Shown: positions 30,029-39,320 of the stretch, piece after piece
Layout of the letters: every line of letters starts with the position of its first letter
How positions within the stretch are numbered: the first letter of the stretch is position 1
DNA from: an uncultured Alphaproteobacteria bacterium
Lineage (GTDB): Bacteria; Pseudomonadota; Alphaproteobacteria; Micropepsales; Micropepsaceae
DNA length: 64,000 nucleotides
Direction of reading: 5' to 3'
Assembly (NCBI GenBank): GCA_902826695.1
Contig: CADEFU010000002.1
Location: 62,001 to 126,000 of the forward strand
Made by a program: the position numbers and the translations under genes
The notes under the pieces: model-generated
Told to the model about the DNA's origin: nothing
The model's database searches: none
Seen by the model: only the letters and a program-made list of their open reading frames with translations

Positions 30029-30571
30029 TCAGACCTTCCGCTTGCCGAAGAACATCCGGCGGAACAGCGAGTCCTTCAGCACGAACTGGTGATAGAGCGC
30101 GGCGGCGACGTGCAGCGCGAGCAAAGCCGCGATGGCAGCTGCGATGTAGCCGTGGGCGATGCGGGTCGGGAAGGTGAGGAACGTCTCGGGCAGCGGGTCG
30201 CCCGAATTGCCGAACACGATCGCAGGCAGTCCTGCGGCGAGCGCGGTTGCGAAGCCCGTGCCCGCCATCAGAACGACCAAGATATAGAAGCCGTAGTGGG
30301 TCAGCGGGGCGAAGCGATCGAGCGCGGCGTTGCCGGTGGTCGCCTGCGGCGGGTGGCTTGTCATCCAGCGGACAACGAAACGGAGAACCATCAGCGCCAA
30401 AATCAGCATGCCGCCCGCCATGTGACCGCGCAGCATCTCGAGCTTTTCGGGCGCGCTGTTCGGCGTTTGCGACATAACGAAATAGCCCATAGCCAGCGCC
30501 ATGATGATGAAGAAGGCGAGCAGCCAGTGCAGGATGACAAGGATCGGGTGATAGCGCGTGACCTGGCTCAT
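30029..30571 (-). CDS. cytochrome b561 family membrane protein
   Basis: A 180-residue four-helix membrane cytochrome b of the bacterial b561 type. Segments with haem-ligand histidines are ILHWLLAFFIIMALAMGYF, RGHMAGGMLILALMVLRF, THYGFYILVVLMAG and ARIAHGYIAAAIAALLALHVAAALYHQF. It transfers electrons from quinol. The ATG at 30571 follows a GGAAGG site. The upstream reading frame to 30733 has no family similarity. Confidence 0.92.
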   Translation of the reverse strand: MSQVTRYHPILVILHWLLAFFIIMALAMGYFVMSQTPNSAPEKLEMLRGHMAGGMLILALMVLRFVVRWMTSHPPQATTGNAALDRFAPLTHYGFYILVVLMAGTGFATALAAGLPAIVFGNSGDPLPETFLTFPTRIAHGYIAAAIAALLALHVAAALYHQFVLKDSLFRRMFFGKRKV

Positions 30572-30750
30572 GGGTGTTTCCTTCCTGTGGCGCTGGTCAT
30601 CATGCCGACAATTCAGTGGTCGAGGAAGTGCGCGCGCATCTTTGCGCCCTGGATGCAGATCGCACTGCCGTACGCCCAGCTGCAAAGAAATGGGACCTGA
30701 GGCCCACGAATCGGGTATGCACGCGGTGTCCAATTCCGCCGGAGAATGTC

Positions 30751-31188
30751 ATGAAGACGCCTTTGATCGTACTGCTCGCTGCGGCGGCCGCTCTCTTTCC
30801 CGCTCATGCGGATTCCGACGGCGATATGCTGCGCAAGCTCGATTTGCTTGGGACTTGGGCGTTCGATTGTTCGCAGCCGTCCGGCGACGACAATGCGGTT
30901 CTCGTCTATTCGGCACCGTCGGCGGACGCGCCGCCGCTCGAACACATTATGATGGGGCAACTTGATCGCGTCACGCCGGTCACCAACGTCGTGCTGCTGA
31001 AAGACGGCAAGGTTCAGTGGACGCAGGACGTGGAATCCGGACGGCTCACGATCGTGAACTTGATCGAGAGCGGCCGGCTCAAGACCTGGAGCTCAAAGAG
31101 CGCTACCGGCGAAGTGTTCATCGCCAACGGCAAGTTCGCGGCCGGCGACGAAGCGCCCTGGTTCAACCGGTGCGACTCGCGGCGGTAG
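30751..31188 (+). CDS. predicted periplasmic protein of unknown function
   Basis: A 145-residue protein with a typical Sec signal peptide (MKTPLIVLLAAAAALFPAHA) and a short mature domain with two Cys (FDCSQPSG near the start and FNRCDSRR at the end) that could form a disulphide. The mature part reads as a small beta-rich fold (LLGTWAFDC, then VVLLKDGKVQWTQDVES). I do not recognise a named family. ATG 30751 is preceded by GGAG at six bases. Confidence 0.7.
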   Translation: MKTPLIVLLAAAAALFPAHADSDGDMLRKLDLLGTWAFDCSQPSGDDNAVLVYSAPSADAPPLEHIMMGQLDRVTPVTNVVLLKDGKVQWTQDVESGRLTIVNLIESGRLKTWSSKSATGEVFIANGKFAAGDEAPWFNRCDSRR

Positions 31189-31247
31189 GACCGGGATGGC
31201 GCTGGGTGACTTCGCCGCCACTTCTGGGTGCCGGGGCGTTGGTGTTG

Positions 31248-31718
31248 TCAGTCGATTTCAGTTCCGTCACCCAAGTGAATCTGACCTTGTCGGACGGTGA
31301 ACCATCGAGCGGGTCGATTCCGTCGATCCACCAAATGCCATTGAGGTTGTCCGTCAGTTGTCGAGAAGGTTGTGATTCGCAACCCGCTATCGGTCGTGAC
31401 AGCTACTTCTGGCAAGACTCCAAATAGTTCGCATCGTGCGATGCGCGCTTGCTGCAGCAGTTCGAACGCGGGCTGCCAAAGAGCTTCATCACTCCAGCTG
31501 CCGCAAACAATCGAGCGGGCGCTCTCGACGCGCCAACTCCATTCAACTCCAAGCGATACGCGACCTTTGGCGTTGCCTGGTGTTCCGTCGCGTTGACGTG
31601 TCGCGGTCAGATCCCCAAGCTCAAAGAACACGGCTGAGCCGTATCCTCTCCATATATGGCTGATCGGCAATCCGACCAGACTGGCGCAAAACAGCTCGAA
31701 AGCTTCATTTGTACCCAT
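31248..31718 (-). CDS. conserved hypothetical protein
   Basis: A 156-residue soluble protein with the pattern FELFCASLVGLPISHIWRGYGSAVFFELG and VSLGVEWSWRVESARSIVCGSWSD. I recall similar uncharacterised proteins in other alphaproteobacteria, often with no fixed neighbours. No catalytic motif, signal or membrane segment is seen. The start is ATG 31718, without a good ribosome site. Confidence 0.6.
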   Translation of the reverse strand: MGTNEAFELFCASLVGLPISHIWRGYGSAVFFELGDLTATRQRDGTPGNAKGRVSLGVEWSWRVESARSIVCGSWSDEALWQPAFELLQQARIARCELFGVLPEVAVTTDSGLRITTFSTTDGQPQWHLVDRRNRPARWFTVRQGQIHLGDGTEID

Positions 31719-31806
31719 GAGCGAAATTTAGCGCGAAGAGTTATGGCTTGTCACCTATAGAGAGCTCCGATTGTACCGATGCTCTTGCGCGTTTGAGCGT
31801 CAGCCA

Positions 31807-31835
31807 AGAGCGGACAGGATGTCCGCGCTCCCGGG
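31807..31835 (+). repeat. REP-like repeat, family II, copy c
   Basis: AGAGCGGACAGGATGTCCGC followed by GCTCCCGGG. The stem CGGAC/GTCCG differs from the CCGGC/GCCGG of other copies but keeps pairing, and the GCTCCC(A/G)GG tail is constant. It ends nine bases before the stop of the convergent amidohydrolase. Confidence 0.75.
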
Positions 31836-31844
31836 TCAGGCCAA

Positions 31845-33311
31845 CTACGAACGGCGGAGTGCGCGACCGGCACGTGCCGTCGTCGACTTGCCGTCTTGCA
31901 CGGTCAATGCGCCGTTCGTGTAGACGGCCTTGACGCCGAGCGGCGTTTTCTTCGGGTCTTCGAATGTGCCGGCGTCGATGATCTTCTTCGGGTCGAAGAG
32001 GACGAGGTCGGCGGCCAGGCCGGGAGCGATCACACCACGGTCTGCCAAGCCGAATTTCTTGGCGGAGAAGCCGGTCATGCGGTGGATCGCTTCTTCCATC
32101 GCGAAGAGTTTTTCATCGCGGGCGTAGTGGCCGATGACGCGGGCGAAGGTGCCGTAGAGGCGCGGGTGCGGCTTGCCGTCGAGCGTCGGGATGCCGTCGG
32201 AGCCGATCATCGTGCTTTTGTGGCGCATCACCGTGCGCACATCTTCTTCGCGCATCATGTGGATGATGATCGTCGTGCTGGGGATTTCCTGTAAAACTTG
32301 CGTGGCAGCTTCCGTTGCGCTGCAGCCCATTGCGGCTGCGAGTTGCGCGATCGAACGGCCTTCCCATTCGCTGCGTCCGCGCGCGGCGGCGATGACGATG
32401 TTCTTGGGGTCCGTCTCGCGGCCTGGGCCGCCGAAGGCGCCGTCGCGGAAGACGGCACCGAGCGAGGTTGAGCCCGCTGTGTAGGGGTATTGGTCGGCGT
32501 GGACGTTTTGGCCCTTCGCCTGAGCGTCCTCGATGAGCTTTAGCGATTGAGTGACGAGGCCCCATGCGCGTTCGCCGGAGGCTTTGTGGTGTGAGATCTG
32601 AACGGGCACGCCCGCGCGCTCACCGATTTCGATCGCCTCGGCAACGGATGAGAGGAGGCCTACGCCTTCGTCGCGCATGTGGGTGGCGTAGAGCGCGCCT
32701 GTGCCTCGCATGAGGTTTGCCAGTTCGACGAGTTCGTCGGTTCGCGCGTGGCGACCGGGATCGTAGATCAGCCCTGAGGACATGCCGACGCAGCCCGCTT
32801 CAAGGCCTTCGGCCACGATCTCCTTCATCGCGGCCATCTCCGCGCCGCTAGGCTCGCGCGCTTCAAGGCCCATGACGGCGTGGCGCGCGGTGCCGTGGCC
32901 GATCAGCGTCGCCACGTTTACGGCTGGCGGGTTCTGTTCCAGTGTTTGCATGTAGCCGCGATAGCCCTCCCATTGCGGCAGAGGGCGCGGGTCGACGGTT
33001 GCTGCGAAGCGCGAGGCGGGCTTCCACGGCGCGGGGCCGAAGCCGCAATTGCCGACGACGACCGTGGTGACGCCGCCCAACGTTTTGAACGCCATGTCGG
33101 GGTGGAGCACGACCGCGAAGTCGTCGTGCGTGTGGACGTCGATGAAGCCGGGGCTGATGGCGAGGCCCTTCGCATCGACTGTTTCTCGCGCCGAGCCTGT
33201 GAAAGTAGCGAGCGCCGCAATCTTGCCGTCGTCGACCGCGACGTCGCCGCGGACGGGTCGCGCGCCGGTGCCGTCGAAGATCTCTGCATCACGGATGATG
33301 AGGTCGTGCAT
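31845..33311 (-). CDS. D-aminoacylase / N-acyl-D-amino acid amidohydrolase
   Basis: A 488-residue amidohydrolase. Metal and substrate motifs match D-aminoacylases: PGFIDVHTHDD, the metal-bridging Cys in VVGNCGFGPAP, SSGLIYDPGRHART, ATHMRDEG, ISHHKASG and the catalytic-type GSDGIP. It deacylates N-acyl-D-amino acids or related substrates in the cytoplasm (no signal peptide). ATG 33311 follows GGAGA. Extra in-frame codons to 33401 have no family similarity. Confidence 0.9.
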   Translation of the reverse strand: MHDLIIRDAEIFDGTGARPVRGDVAVDDGKIAALATFTGSARETVDAKGLAISPGFIDVHTHDDFAVVLHPDMAFKTLGGVTTVVVGNCGFGPAPWKPASRFAATVDPRPLPQWEGYRGYMQTLEQNPPAVNVATLIGHGTARHAVMGLEAREPSGAEMAAMKEIVAEGLEAGCVGMSSGLIYDPGRHARTDELVELANLMRGTGALYATHMRDEGVGLLSSVAEAIEIGERAGVPVQISHHKASGERAWGLVTQSLKLIEDAQAKGQNVHADQYPYTAGSTSLGAVFRDGAFGGPGRETDPKNIVIAAARGRSEWEGRSIAQLAAAMGCSATEAATQVLQEIPSTTIIIHMMREEDVRTVMRHKSTMIGSDGIPTLDGKPHPRLYGTFARVIGHYARDEKLFAMEEAIHRMTGFSAKKFGLADRGVIAPGLAADLVLFDPKKIIDAGTFEDPKKTPLGVKAVYTNGALTVQDGKSTTARAGRALRRS

Positions 33312-33495
33312 CGGATCGTCTCCGCAGGTGTTGCGCGACAGTATCAGAGCTTCGATGTCAGGCGAAAAATGGTGAGACGTTTCCCCTGACGGCGACGGCA
33401 AGCGGCGTAAAACTCTTTGTCAATTGGACGTTTTGCGAATTGCTCGCGTGCGCGGTTGCGGTTATCTCATTCGTCGGGTGGGGGCGTATCGGCGT

Positions 33496-34680
33496 ATGGG
33501 TCAGAAGACAGGTCAGTTTTCGATTCTGACGGCGCGCGTGCACCCGGTGCCGGAGAGCGAACTCTCCTCCTCAAAGAAAATTGACGCGGTTCTTCGCGCG
33601 CGGCGCGAAGACTATGCGGAATTGTGGGCGCTGACCGATAAGGCGCGCGCGCTTCGGCTCGTGCATCCGTCTTGGATCGCAGAGAAGGCCGCGCCGAATG
33701 GGCGGCGGTTCGGGCTTGGTTACTGGCAGAAGCGGCGCTTGATGGAGCGCTACCTCGAGGGCAAGCCGGGCTTGTCGGCGCCGTTCGTCACCCGGCGTTG
33801 GGCCGGTGAGTTGAAGGCGGCGCTTTTGAGCTCCGGGATTGCGGAAACCGGGTTTCCCGTTGCCGATCTGGCGGGGCTGCAGAGGGGGCTTGGGATCGAG
33901 CCAGCGGTATCCGAGACGCCGCCTGCGCCGGTTGCGGTGCTCGAGCCGACGCCGCCTCCGCCTCCAGCGCCTGAGCCGGTCGAGACCTTCTCGTCTCAGA
34001 TCCAGCAGATTTTCTATGGCTCCGGGCCGGGGCGGGCGCGTCGGCTCGACGAACTGGCGAAGCAGTATTGCGGCGTGTACGACGTCGTTTGCCGCGAACA
34101 GAACGACGCGGGCGACCCGAAGGGCGGGTTTGCGACGCGCTCGCTGTTGGTGGTGCATGAGGTTGAGGGCGATGGCGGCCCCGAGCATGTTGTGTGCGAG
34201 CTCGTCGCGCATCTGCCACCGGGCGCGGTGGCGCGTTCGTACTTCATGCGCGCGGGTTATGCGTTCCGGCTGGCCGACGCGTGTGTGTGCTTGCTGTTCG
34301 ATGCGGCGTACATGCCGGGGTTCATCACGACCGACGACGGCAAGGCGTTGAACGTCGTGCCGCGGGCGGGCGGCGGGCCGGGGTTCAAGACGGTGTTTCT
34401 CAGCGGGTTCGGTGGCGGGTCGCAGCTTACGCGCTTGACGCATCAGACGGCGCAAGCGGCCGGTGTCGGTGTCGCGCGGCGGCGTTCGCGGGCAGCGGAG
34501 ACGGCGGCCGTGCGTTTGGGGCGCGAAGATCTGCGCGCGCTGCGCCGGTTCCGCATGAGCGATGAGAGCGCCGATCCGGCGGAGAACGAACTCATCCAGA
34601 TCGCGCGGCAGTATCCGATGCTGCACGCCTCGCCGGAAGAGGCAGCGGCGTTCCCGAAGTTTGCGGGGCTGAAGCGGTAG
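33496..34680 (+). CDS. hypothetical protein with a proline-rich linker
   Basis: About 394 residues, divided into an N-terminal helical domain (about 20-130), a Pro-rich linker (about 140-175) and a C-terminal domain (about 180-394) with a mixed hydrophobic core (VVHEVEGDGGPEHVVCELVAHLP, ACVCLLFDAAYMPGF). No signal peptide or known motif is recognised. The start is uncertain: ATG 33496 is the first ATG, but in-frame TTG 33424 and GTG 33448 are also open, and none has a good ribosome site. The end is two bases from the convergent HAD gene. Confidence 0.55.
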   Translation: MGQKTGQFSILTARVHPVPESELSSSKKIDAVLRARREDYAELWALTDKARALRLVHPSWIAEKAAPNGRRFGLGYWQKRRLMERYLEGKPGLSAPFVTRRWAGELKAALLSSGIAETGFPVADLAGLQRGLGIEPAVSETPPAPVAVLEPTPPPPPAPEPVETFSSQIQQIFYGSGPGRARRLDELAKQYCGVYDVVCREQNDAGDPKGGFATRSLLVVHEVEGDGGPEHVVCELVAHLPPGAVARSYFMRAGYAFRLADACVCLLFDAAYMPGFITTDDGKALNVVPRAGGGPGFKTVFLSGFGGGSQLTRLTHQTAQAAGVGVARRRSRAAETAAVRLGREDLRALRRFRMSDESADPAENELIQIARQYPMLHASPEEAAAFPKFAGLKR

Positions 34681-34681
34681 C

Positions 34682-35326
34682 TTAGGCGAGCTTGCGAAGC
34701 ACATTCGGCAAGTCGTCCAGTGTGGTCAGCCTTGCATGTGCCAGTGCGGCTTGCGGCCATGCCGCATGTGCTTGCCCCCATGGCCCACGGATGAGGAAGA
34801 TCGCCTTCATGCCTGCTTCGCTTGCGGGAATGACGTCGTTGTCGACGCGGTCGCCGACGTAGGCGATTTCGTTCGGGGCGCAGCCGGCTTCCGCGATGAC
34901 GTGGGCGAAGAAGGTGGGGCTTGGTTTCTCGATGCCCCAGCGTGCGCTTGAGGCGACGATGTCGGCCGGGACGTTCATTGCGTGGAGTGCTGCTTCGGCG
35001 GCTTCGGGTTGGTTGCCGGCGAGTCCGATGAGATAACCGAGGCGCTTCAGTTCGCTGAGGCAAGGGAGCGCGTCGGTGTACAGATCGGTCGCGTCGAACG
35101 TGTCGGCTTTGCCTGCTTCCTTGCGGGCGGCGCGCGCGGCGGCGAGGTCGAAGCCGGGCTGCAGGATTTCGAAGACGCGGGTGTGATGTTCGCCCCGGGC
35201 GATCACTTCGCGGAGGGTGGCGTCGAACTTTTCAAAGGGCACGCGCAGGTGTTCGGCCCACGCGCGCCACTGGCGGGTTTCGTCGATCAGTGTGTAACCG
35301 ACGTCGAAGAAGACGGCTTTGATCAC
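34682..35326 (-). CDS. HAD superfamily hydrolase, subfamily IA
   Basis: A 214-residue protein with motif [11 protein letters not shown] (nucleophile D8, with Gly where most phosphatases have the acid/base Asp), motif II GLAGN, and motif [24 protein letters not shown]. The missing second Asp is seen in some eukaryote-like and REG-2-type HADs, so a phosphatase role is likely but not certain. The GTG start overlaps the cysK stop by four bases (GTGA). Confidence 0.82.
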   Translation of the reverse strand: MIKAVFFDVGYTLIDETRQWRAWAEHLRVPFEKFDATLREVIARGEHHTRVFEILQPGFDLAAARAARKEAGKADTFDATDLYTDALPCLSELKRLGYLIGLAGNQPEAAEAALHAMNVPADIVASSARWGIEKPSPTFFAHVIAEAGCAPNEIAYVGDRVDNDVIPASEAGMKAIFLIRGPWGQAHAAWPQAALAHARLTTLDDLPNVLRKLA

Positions 35327-36276
35327 AAGCCGTCGAACAGCGCCGTCGAGAGGTAGCGTTCGGCGAAGGAGGGGATGATCGCGACGATCGTTTTGCCGGC
35401 CATGTCTTTGCGGGTGGCGACTTCCAAGGCCGCGGCTGTTGCTGCGCCCGACGAGATGCCGACCGGGATGCCTTCGAGCTTGGCGATTTTGCGCGCGGTG
35501 GCGAAGGCGGTTTCGTTGCCGATCGTGATGATCTCGTCGATCACGTCGCGATTCAGTATGCCGGGTATGAAGCCGGCGCCGATGCCTTGGATCTTGTGCG
35601 GGCCGGGCGGGCGGCCAGAGAGGATGGCACTGTCTTCCGGTTCAACGGCGACCATGCGCAGGCTTGGCTTCTTCTTCTTCAGGACTTCGCCGATGCCGGT
35701 GATCGTGCCGCCGGTGCCGATGCCGGAGACAACAACGTCAACCTTGCCTTGGGTGTCGTTCCAGATTTCCTCCGCCGTCGTGCGGCGGTGGATTGCGGGG
35801 TTCGAGGGGTTTTCGAATTGCTGAGGGATGATGGAGTTCGGCGTTTCCTTCTGCAGCTCCGTCGCGCGGGCGACGGCGCCACGCATGCCTTGGGCGGCCG
35901 GCGTCAGTTCGAGCTTCGCGCCGAGGATCAGCAGCATCTTGCGGCGTTCGACCGACATGGATTCTGGCATCACGAGGATGAGCGGGTAGCCTTTTGCGGC
36001 GGCGACGAAGGCGAGCGCGATGCCGGTGTTTCCGGACGTGGGCTCGATCAGCGTGGTGCCCGGCTTGATGTGACCCTTGGCTTCCAGGTCTTCGATCATC
36101 GAGACGCCGATGCGATCTTTGACGCTTGCCATCGGGTTGAAGAACTCGAGCTTGAGCAGAACATCGGCGACGGCGCCTGCTTCTTTCGCCATGCGGTTCA
36201 GGCGCACGAGCGGGGTGTCACCGATCGTCTGGGTGATCGAGTCATAGATGCGGCCGCGGCCGGGGAGCTTTGTCAT
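35323..36276 (-). CDS. cysK: cysteine synthase A (O-acetylserine sulphhydrylase)
   Basis: A 317-residue PLP enzyme that makes cysteine from O-acetylserine and sulphide. The Schiff-base Lys53 is in [11 protein letters not shown], the phosphate-binding TSGNTGIAL and [10 protein letters not shown] follow, and the C-terminal [14 protein letters not shown] is present. It is in an operon after an Rrf2-type regulator (16 bases), an arrangement that recalls CymR-CysK control of cysteine metabolism in Gram-positives. Confidence 0.95.
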   Translation of the reverse strand: MTKLPGRGRIYDSITQTIGDTPLVRLNRMAKEAGAVADVLLKLEFFNPMASVKDRIGVSMIEDLEAKGHIKPGTTLIEPTSGNTGIALAFVAAAKGYPLILVMPESMSVERRKMLLILGAKLELTPAAQGMRGAVARATELQKETPNSIIPQQFENPSNPAIHRRTTAEEIWNDTQGKVDVVVSGIGTGGTITGIGEVLKKKKPSLRMVAVEPEDSAILSGRPPGPHKIQGIGAGFIPGILNRDVIDEIITIGNETAFATARKIAKLEGIPVGISSGAATAAALEVATRKDMAGKTIVAIIPSFAERYLSTALFDGL

Positions 36277-36292
36277 TGTTCTTGTCCTTTCA

Positions 36293-36745
36293 TTAGATCG
36301 CGAAGTCGGCGCGGACGCCCGGTGGTTCGGCCAATCCTTTTTCTTCGGCGCGGCGGCAGAGATCTTCGACAGTGATGGAATCGAGTTGGCGGAGCAATTC
36401 GATGTGGATTGCTTCGACCGCGGGGCGCACGACAGCCTCGCCGATCGGGGAGGAGCCGTTCAAGGGCGGTTCATCGGCGATTTCAAGCTGGGCCACGATG
36501 CGCACGATTTCGCCCGCGGTGATGCGGCGGCGTTCGCGGGCGAGGCGGTACCCGCCGCGTGGGCCGCGCACGCCCTTGAGCACGCCTGAGCGCACCAGCG
36601 CCTGCATCACCTGCTCGAGATAGCGGTGCGGCACGTTTTGGCGGCGCGTGATTTCCTTCGACTGCACGGGCTCGGGCCGCGAGTTGCAGGCGATGTCGAC
36701 GACGGCCTCAAGCGCCAAGATCGACTTGCGGGAGAGGCGAAGCAT
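36293..36745 (-). CDS. Rrf2 family transcriptional regulator
   Basis: A 150-residue winged-helix regulator ([53 protein letters not shown]). The region that in IscR and NsrR holds three Cys for an Fe-S cluster has none here, so it is a cluster-free member like CymR. Its position directly upstream of cysK suggests regulation of sulphur assimilation. It starts six bases after dut. Confidence 0.88.
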   Translation of the reverse strand: MLRLSRKSILALEAVVDIACNSRPEPVQSKEITRRQNVPHRYLEQVMQALVRSGVLKGVRGPRGGYRLARERRRITAGEIVRIVAQLEIADEPPLNGSSPIGEAVVRPAVEAIHIELLRQLDSITVEDLCRRAEEKGLAEPPGVRADFAI

Positions 36746-36751
36746 TGGCGG

Positions 36752-37204
36752 TTAAACTCCTTTGACGCCGGTCGAGCCGAAGCCGCCCGACCCGCGCGCG
36801 GTGTCGGTCAAAGCTTCGACCCGGTCGAAACGGGTGGATGTGACGGGGGCGACGACGAGCTGCGCGATGCGGTCGCCACGTGCGATGCGAAACGGTTCTC
36901 GGCCGTGATTGATCAAGATCACTTTCACTTCGCCGCGGTAGTCGGCGTCGATCGTGCCGGGCGCGTTCAAGACGGTGACGCCGTGCTTCAGCGCGAGGCC
37001 GGAGCGCGGGCGGACCTGGCCCTCGTAGCCCTCGGGGAGCGCGATCGCGATGCCGGTTGCGACCGCGTGCACTTGGCCGGGCGCGATCGTTGTCTCTTCC
37101 GCCGAGACGAGGTCGGCACCGGCGGCGCCTGCGGTCGCGCGCACGGGCAGGTTCAGGCCGCGGCCGTGGGGCAGGGTCAGGACTTCGATGGCGACTTCGC
37201 TCAC
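36752..37204 (-). CDS. dut: dUTP pyrophosphatase
   Basis: A 150-residue trimeric dUTPase. The five motifs are [29 protein letters not shown] and the C-terminal [10 protein letters not shown] arm. It hydrolyses dUTP to dUMP, limiting uracil in DNA. The GTG start at 37204 overlaps the coaBC stop (GTGA). coaBC-dut is a conserved pair. Confidence 0.96.
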   Translation of the reverse strand: MSEVAIEVLTLPHGRGLNLPVRATAGAAGADLVSAEETTIAPGQVHAVATGIAIALPEGYEGQVRPRSGLALKHGVTVLNAPGTIDADYRGEVKVILINHGREPFRIARGDRIAQLVVAPVTSTRFDRVEALTDTARGSGGFGSTGVKGV

Positions 37205-38409
37205 GCGCGCGCTCCTTTGAGGTGGGCGGCGATCTTGGCGGCGAGACGGTGCGCGACCTCGCCCTTCGCGAGCTTCGGCCAGGTGTCGGTCGTGGATGCG
37301 GAGATGATGTGCACTGTGTTGTCGTCGCCGCCCATCACGCCGGTTTCGGGCGAGACGTCGTTCGCCACGATCCAGTCGCAGCCCTTTTTCGCGCGTTTGG
37401 CCTTTGCGTGCTCGATGACCTTTTCGGTTTCGGCGGCGAAGCCCACGACGAGGCGCGGGCGCCCGCTCGCGCGCGATGAGAGCGTCGCCAGAATGTCTGG
37501 GTTTTCGACGAGGTTCAGCGCGGGCAAGCCGCCGGCGCCCTTCTTGATCTTCTGGTTCGCGGCATGATCGACGCGCCAGTCGGCGACGGCGGCAGCGCAG
37601 ACGGCAACGTCGGCGGGCAATGCGCTTTCGCAGGCGGCGAGCATTTGGTGCGCGGTCTCGACCTTCACGAATTTCACGCCGCGCGGGGCGGCCAAGTTCG
37701 TCGGGCCGGAGACGAGTGTCGTCGTCGCGCCGAGATCGGCGAGGGCGCCCGCGATTGCGTAGCCTTGCTTGCCGGACGAGCGGTTCGCGATGTAGCGCAC
37801 GGGGTCGATCGGCTCGTGCGTGGGGCCTGCGGTGACGAGTGCGTGGAGTCCTTTGAGCTCTTGGCTGCGCGAAAAATGGGCTTCGACGCTGGCCAGGATT
37901 TCGGCGGGTTCCGCCATGCGGCCGGGGCCGAACTCGCCACACGCCATGTCGCCGTCATTCGGGCCGATTGTGGTGACACCATCGGCTTTCAGCTGCGCGA
38001 GGTTTCGCTGCGTCGCGGCGTGCAGCCACATGCGCACGTTCATCGCGGGCGCGATCAGCACGGGCTTGTCGGTGGCGAGCAGCGCGGTGGAGGCCAGATC
38101 GTCGGCGCGGCCGGACGCCATCTTCGCCATCAGATCGGCGGTCGCCGGCGCGACGACGAGCAGGTCCGCGTCGCGCGAGAGTTGGATGTGGCCCATGTCG
38201 GCTTCGTCGGTCAGGCTGAAGAGGTCTTGGTACACCTTGTCGCCGGAGAGGCTCGCGACGGAGAGCGGGGTCACGAATTCGGTGCCCGCCTTCGTCACGA
38301 TCGCGCGCACCTTCGCGCCGCGTTGCGCCAAGCGGCGGATCAGTTCGAGGCTCTTGTAGGCGGCGATGCCGCCGCCGATGACGAGTAGGATGCGTTTGCC
38401 GGTGAGCAC
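37201..38409 (-). CDS. coaBC: bifunctional phosphopantothenoylcysteine decarboxylase / phosphopantothenate-cysteine ligase
   Basis: A 402-residue two-domain enzyme of coenzyme A synthesis. The flavin-binding CoaC half (about 1-185) has [31 protein letters not shown], the substrate-binding APAMN and Cys in [13 protein letters not shown]. The CoaB half (about 190-402) starts [25 protein letters not shown] and has CAAAVADWR. In related alphaproteobacteria coaBC usually neighbours ubiB; here a 6.3-kb block separates them. Confidence 0.96.
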   Translation of the reverse strand: MLTGKRILLVIGGGIAAYKSLELIRRLAQRGAKVRAIVTKAGTEFVTPLSVASLSGDKVYQDLFSLTDEADMGHIQLSRDADLLVVAPATADLMAKMASGRADDLASTALLATDKPVLIAPAMNVRMWLHAATQRNLAQLKADGVTTIGPNDGDMACGEFGPGRMAEPAEILASVEAHFSRSQELKGLHALVTAGPTHEPIDPVRYIANRSSGKQGYAIAGALADLGATTTLVSGPTNLAAPRGVKFVKVETAHQMLAACESALPADVAVCAAAVADWRVDHAANQKIKKGAGGLPALNLVENPDILATLSSRASGRPRLVVGFAAETEKVIEHAKAKRAKKGCDWIVANDVSPETGVMGGDDNTVHIISASTTDTWPKLAKGEVAHRLAAKIAAHLKGARA

Positions 38410-38534
38410 GCGGGGGCTCCGATTTGTGCAGAGAATATGGAAATTACCTCAAACTACGACAAGGGGCGTAGAAATTTATTGTGATGGTGAGGATGGGGGT
38501 AATTGGCTGAATTTGTTGAGTTTCTCTTGAGACG

Positions 38535-38705
38535 TCGGCGCAGCCCCCTCCCGTGCAGCCCTGCTTCGCTAAGCTTCGCAGGGCACACGTACTCCCCCAA
38601 CGCTTCGCATTGGGGGAGACAAGTCGTGTTTCTTGTCTCCCCAAAACTTCGTTTTGGGGGAGTACGTGCGCCGCGAAGCGGCTGCACGGGAGGGGGGCGG
38701 CGCAA
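38535..38705. repeat. composite palindromic repeat, family I, locus B (two diverging units)
   Basis: Unit B1 (38535-38622, minus) and unit B2 (38632-38705, plus) are arranged back to back around CGTGTTT. B2 reads TTGTCTCCCC, stem AAAAC/GTTTT, GGGGGAGTACGTGCGC, stem CCGC/GCGG, CTGCACGGGAGGGGGG. B1 has stems AACGC.../...ATT and CCCTGC/GCAGGG in the same places. Stem sequences differ but pairing is preserved, and flanking blocks are nearly identical. Orientation of the pair is the reverse of loci A and C. Confidence 0.85.
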
Positions 38706-38888
38706 GCGCCTCAGAAAGTGCGCCACCGTGAAGCCCGTGCGGCCGGGGAGGGGGTCCCCCGGCACATTTTGAGCGAACAACCCCATGTACCCGAGAGTTA
38801 GGGGTCGAAAATGAGGGTGCGTGGCCTAACCCGCCGCCGGTCATCGCAAAGCCCGTGCTCTTACGTTCGCATAAGTCCACGAAATATA

Positions 38889-38903
38889 GAACATATCAAG
38901 AAC
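38889..38903. promoter_or_regulatory. possible LexA (SOS) box
   Basis: GAACATATCAAGAAC fits the alphaproteobacterial LexA pattern GAAC-N7-GAAC and lies in an A+T-richer patch. No gene begins right next to it; reading on the minus strand the nearest gene start is coaBC, 480 bases away. One or two chance matches are expected in 64 kb, so support is modest. Confidence 0.35.
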
Positions 38904-38958
38904 TCAAGCAAGACGGGAACAAGCCGAGAGCGTGACGGACTTGACGGAGAGGCGCTTG

Positions 38959-38988
38959 CCCTGGGAGCGCCGGCGTCCCGCCGGCTCT
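38959..38988 (-). repeat. REP-like repeat, family II, copy d
   Basis: On the minus strand it reads AGAGCCGGCGGGACGCCGGC followed by GCTCCCAGGG. Its first bases overlap the TAG stop of the DUF5615 gene (38987-38989). Confidence 0.78.
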
Positions 38989-39313
38989 AGGGTTCCGGGA
39001 ACGACAGTTCGGTGTATGTGCCCGGCGTTAGAGTTGCCACCGATTGGGCGACCGCATCTGTGTGATTGCGAATCTTCCGCCAATCGGTCGTTGGCAAGAC
39101 CAAGATCGCGAGCGTGCGGCCGTCGAGATTCTGTTGGTGGCGGATGTGGCGGTCCGTGGTGATGAGCGCCTCGAACCCGGCCGCTTCGGCGGCTGTTAGC
39201 AGTTCGCCGTTCCGCAACGTCTGCCATCCGCGCTCGAACGTGGTGGCAACTTCATGCGCGCCCAAGGCATTTCGAAGCGGAACGGGCGTGCCTTGGTCGA
39301 ACAGAATCTTCAC
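38987..39313 (-). CDS. DUF5615 PIN-like protein, probable toxin
   Basis: A 108-residue protein matching the DUF5615 (Mut7-C/PIN-like) pattern: KILFDQGTPVPLRNAL, then ALITTDRHIRHQQNL and ILVLPTTDW. The conserved Asp residues (in FDQG and TTDR) are those expected for a PIN-like nuclease site. It starts at GTG 39313, seven bases after a DUF433 gene. The pair is a predicted toxin-antitoxin system, and the toxin probably cleaves RNA. The stop codon lies within a family II repeat, suggesting the repeat was inserted there or the gene end was reshaped. Confidence 0.8.
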   Translation of the reverse strand: MKILFDQGTPVPLRNALGAHEVATTFERGWQTLRNGELLTAAEAAGFEALITTDRHIRHQQNLDGRTLAILVLPTTDWRKIRNHTDAVAQSVATLTPGTYTELSFPEP

Positions 39314-39320
39314 GCGGGCT

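Larger units (their letters stand above)
38410..38986. other. 577-base region without a gene, rich in palindromic repeats
   Basis: This holds a pair of family I repeat units (38535-38705), a family II repeat at its right edge (38959-38988) and a LexA-box-like direct repeat (38889-38903). Open frames here are short and made up of repeat sequence, with no recognisable protein. The rest (38706-38888) shows no feature I can support; it may be decayed sequence. Confidence 0.6.

Noticed and set aside
38535-38705. Family I repeats as a CRISPR array
   Set aside because: Only two units per locus, in opposite orientation, no regular spacers and no cas genes.
38569-38880. Open frames in the coaBC-DUF5615 gap as small proteins
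   Set aside because: They translate the palindromic repeats and low-complexity sequence, with no ribosome site.
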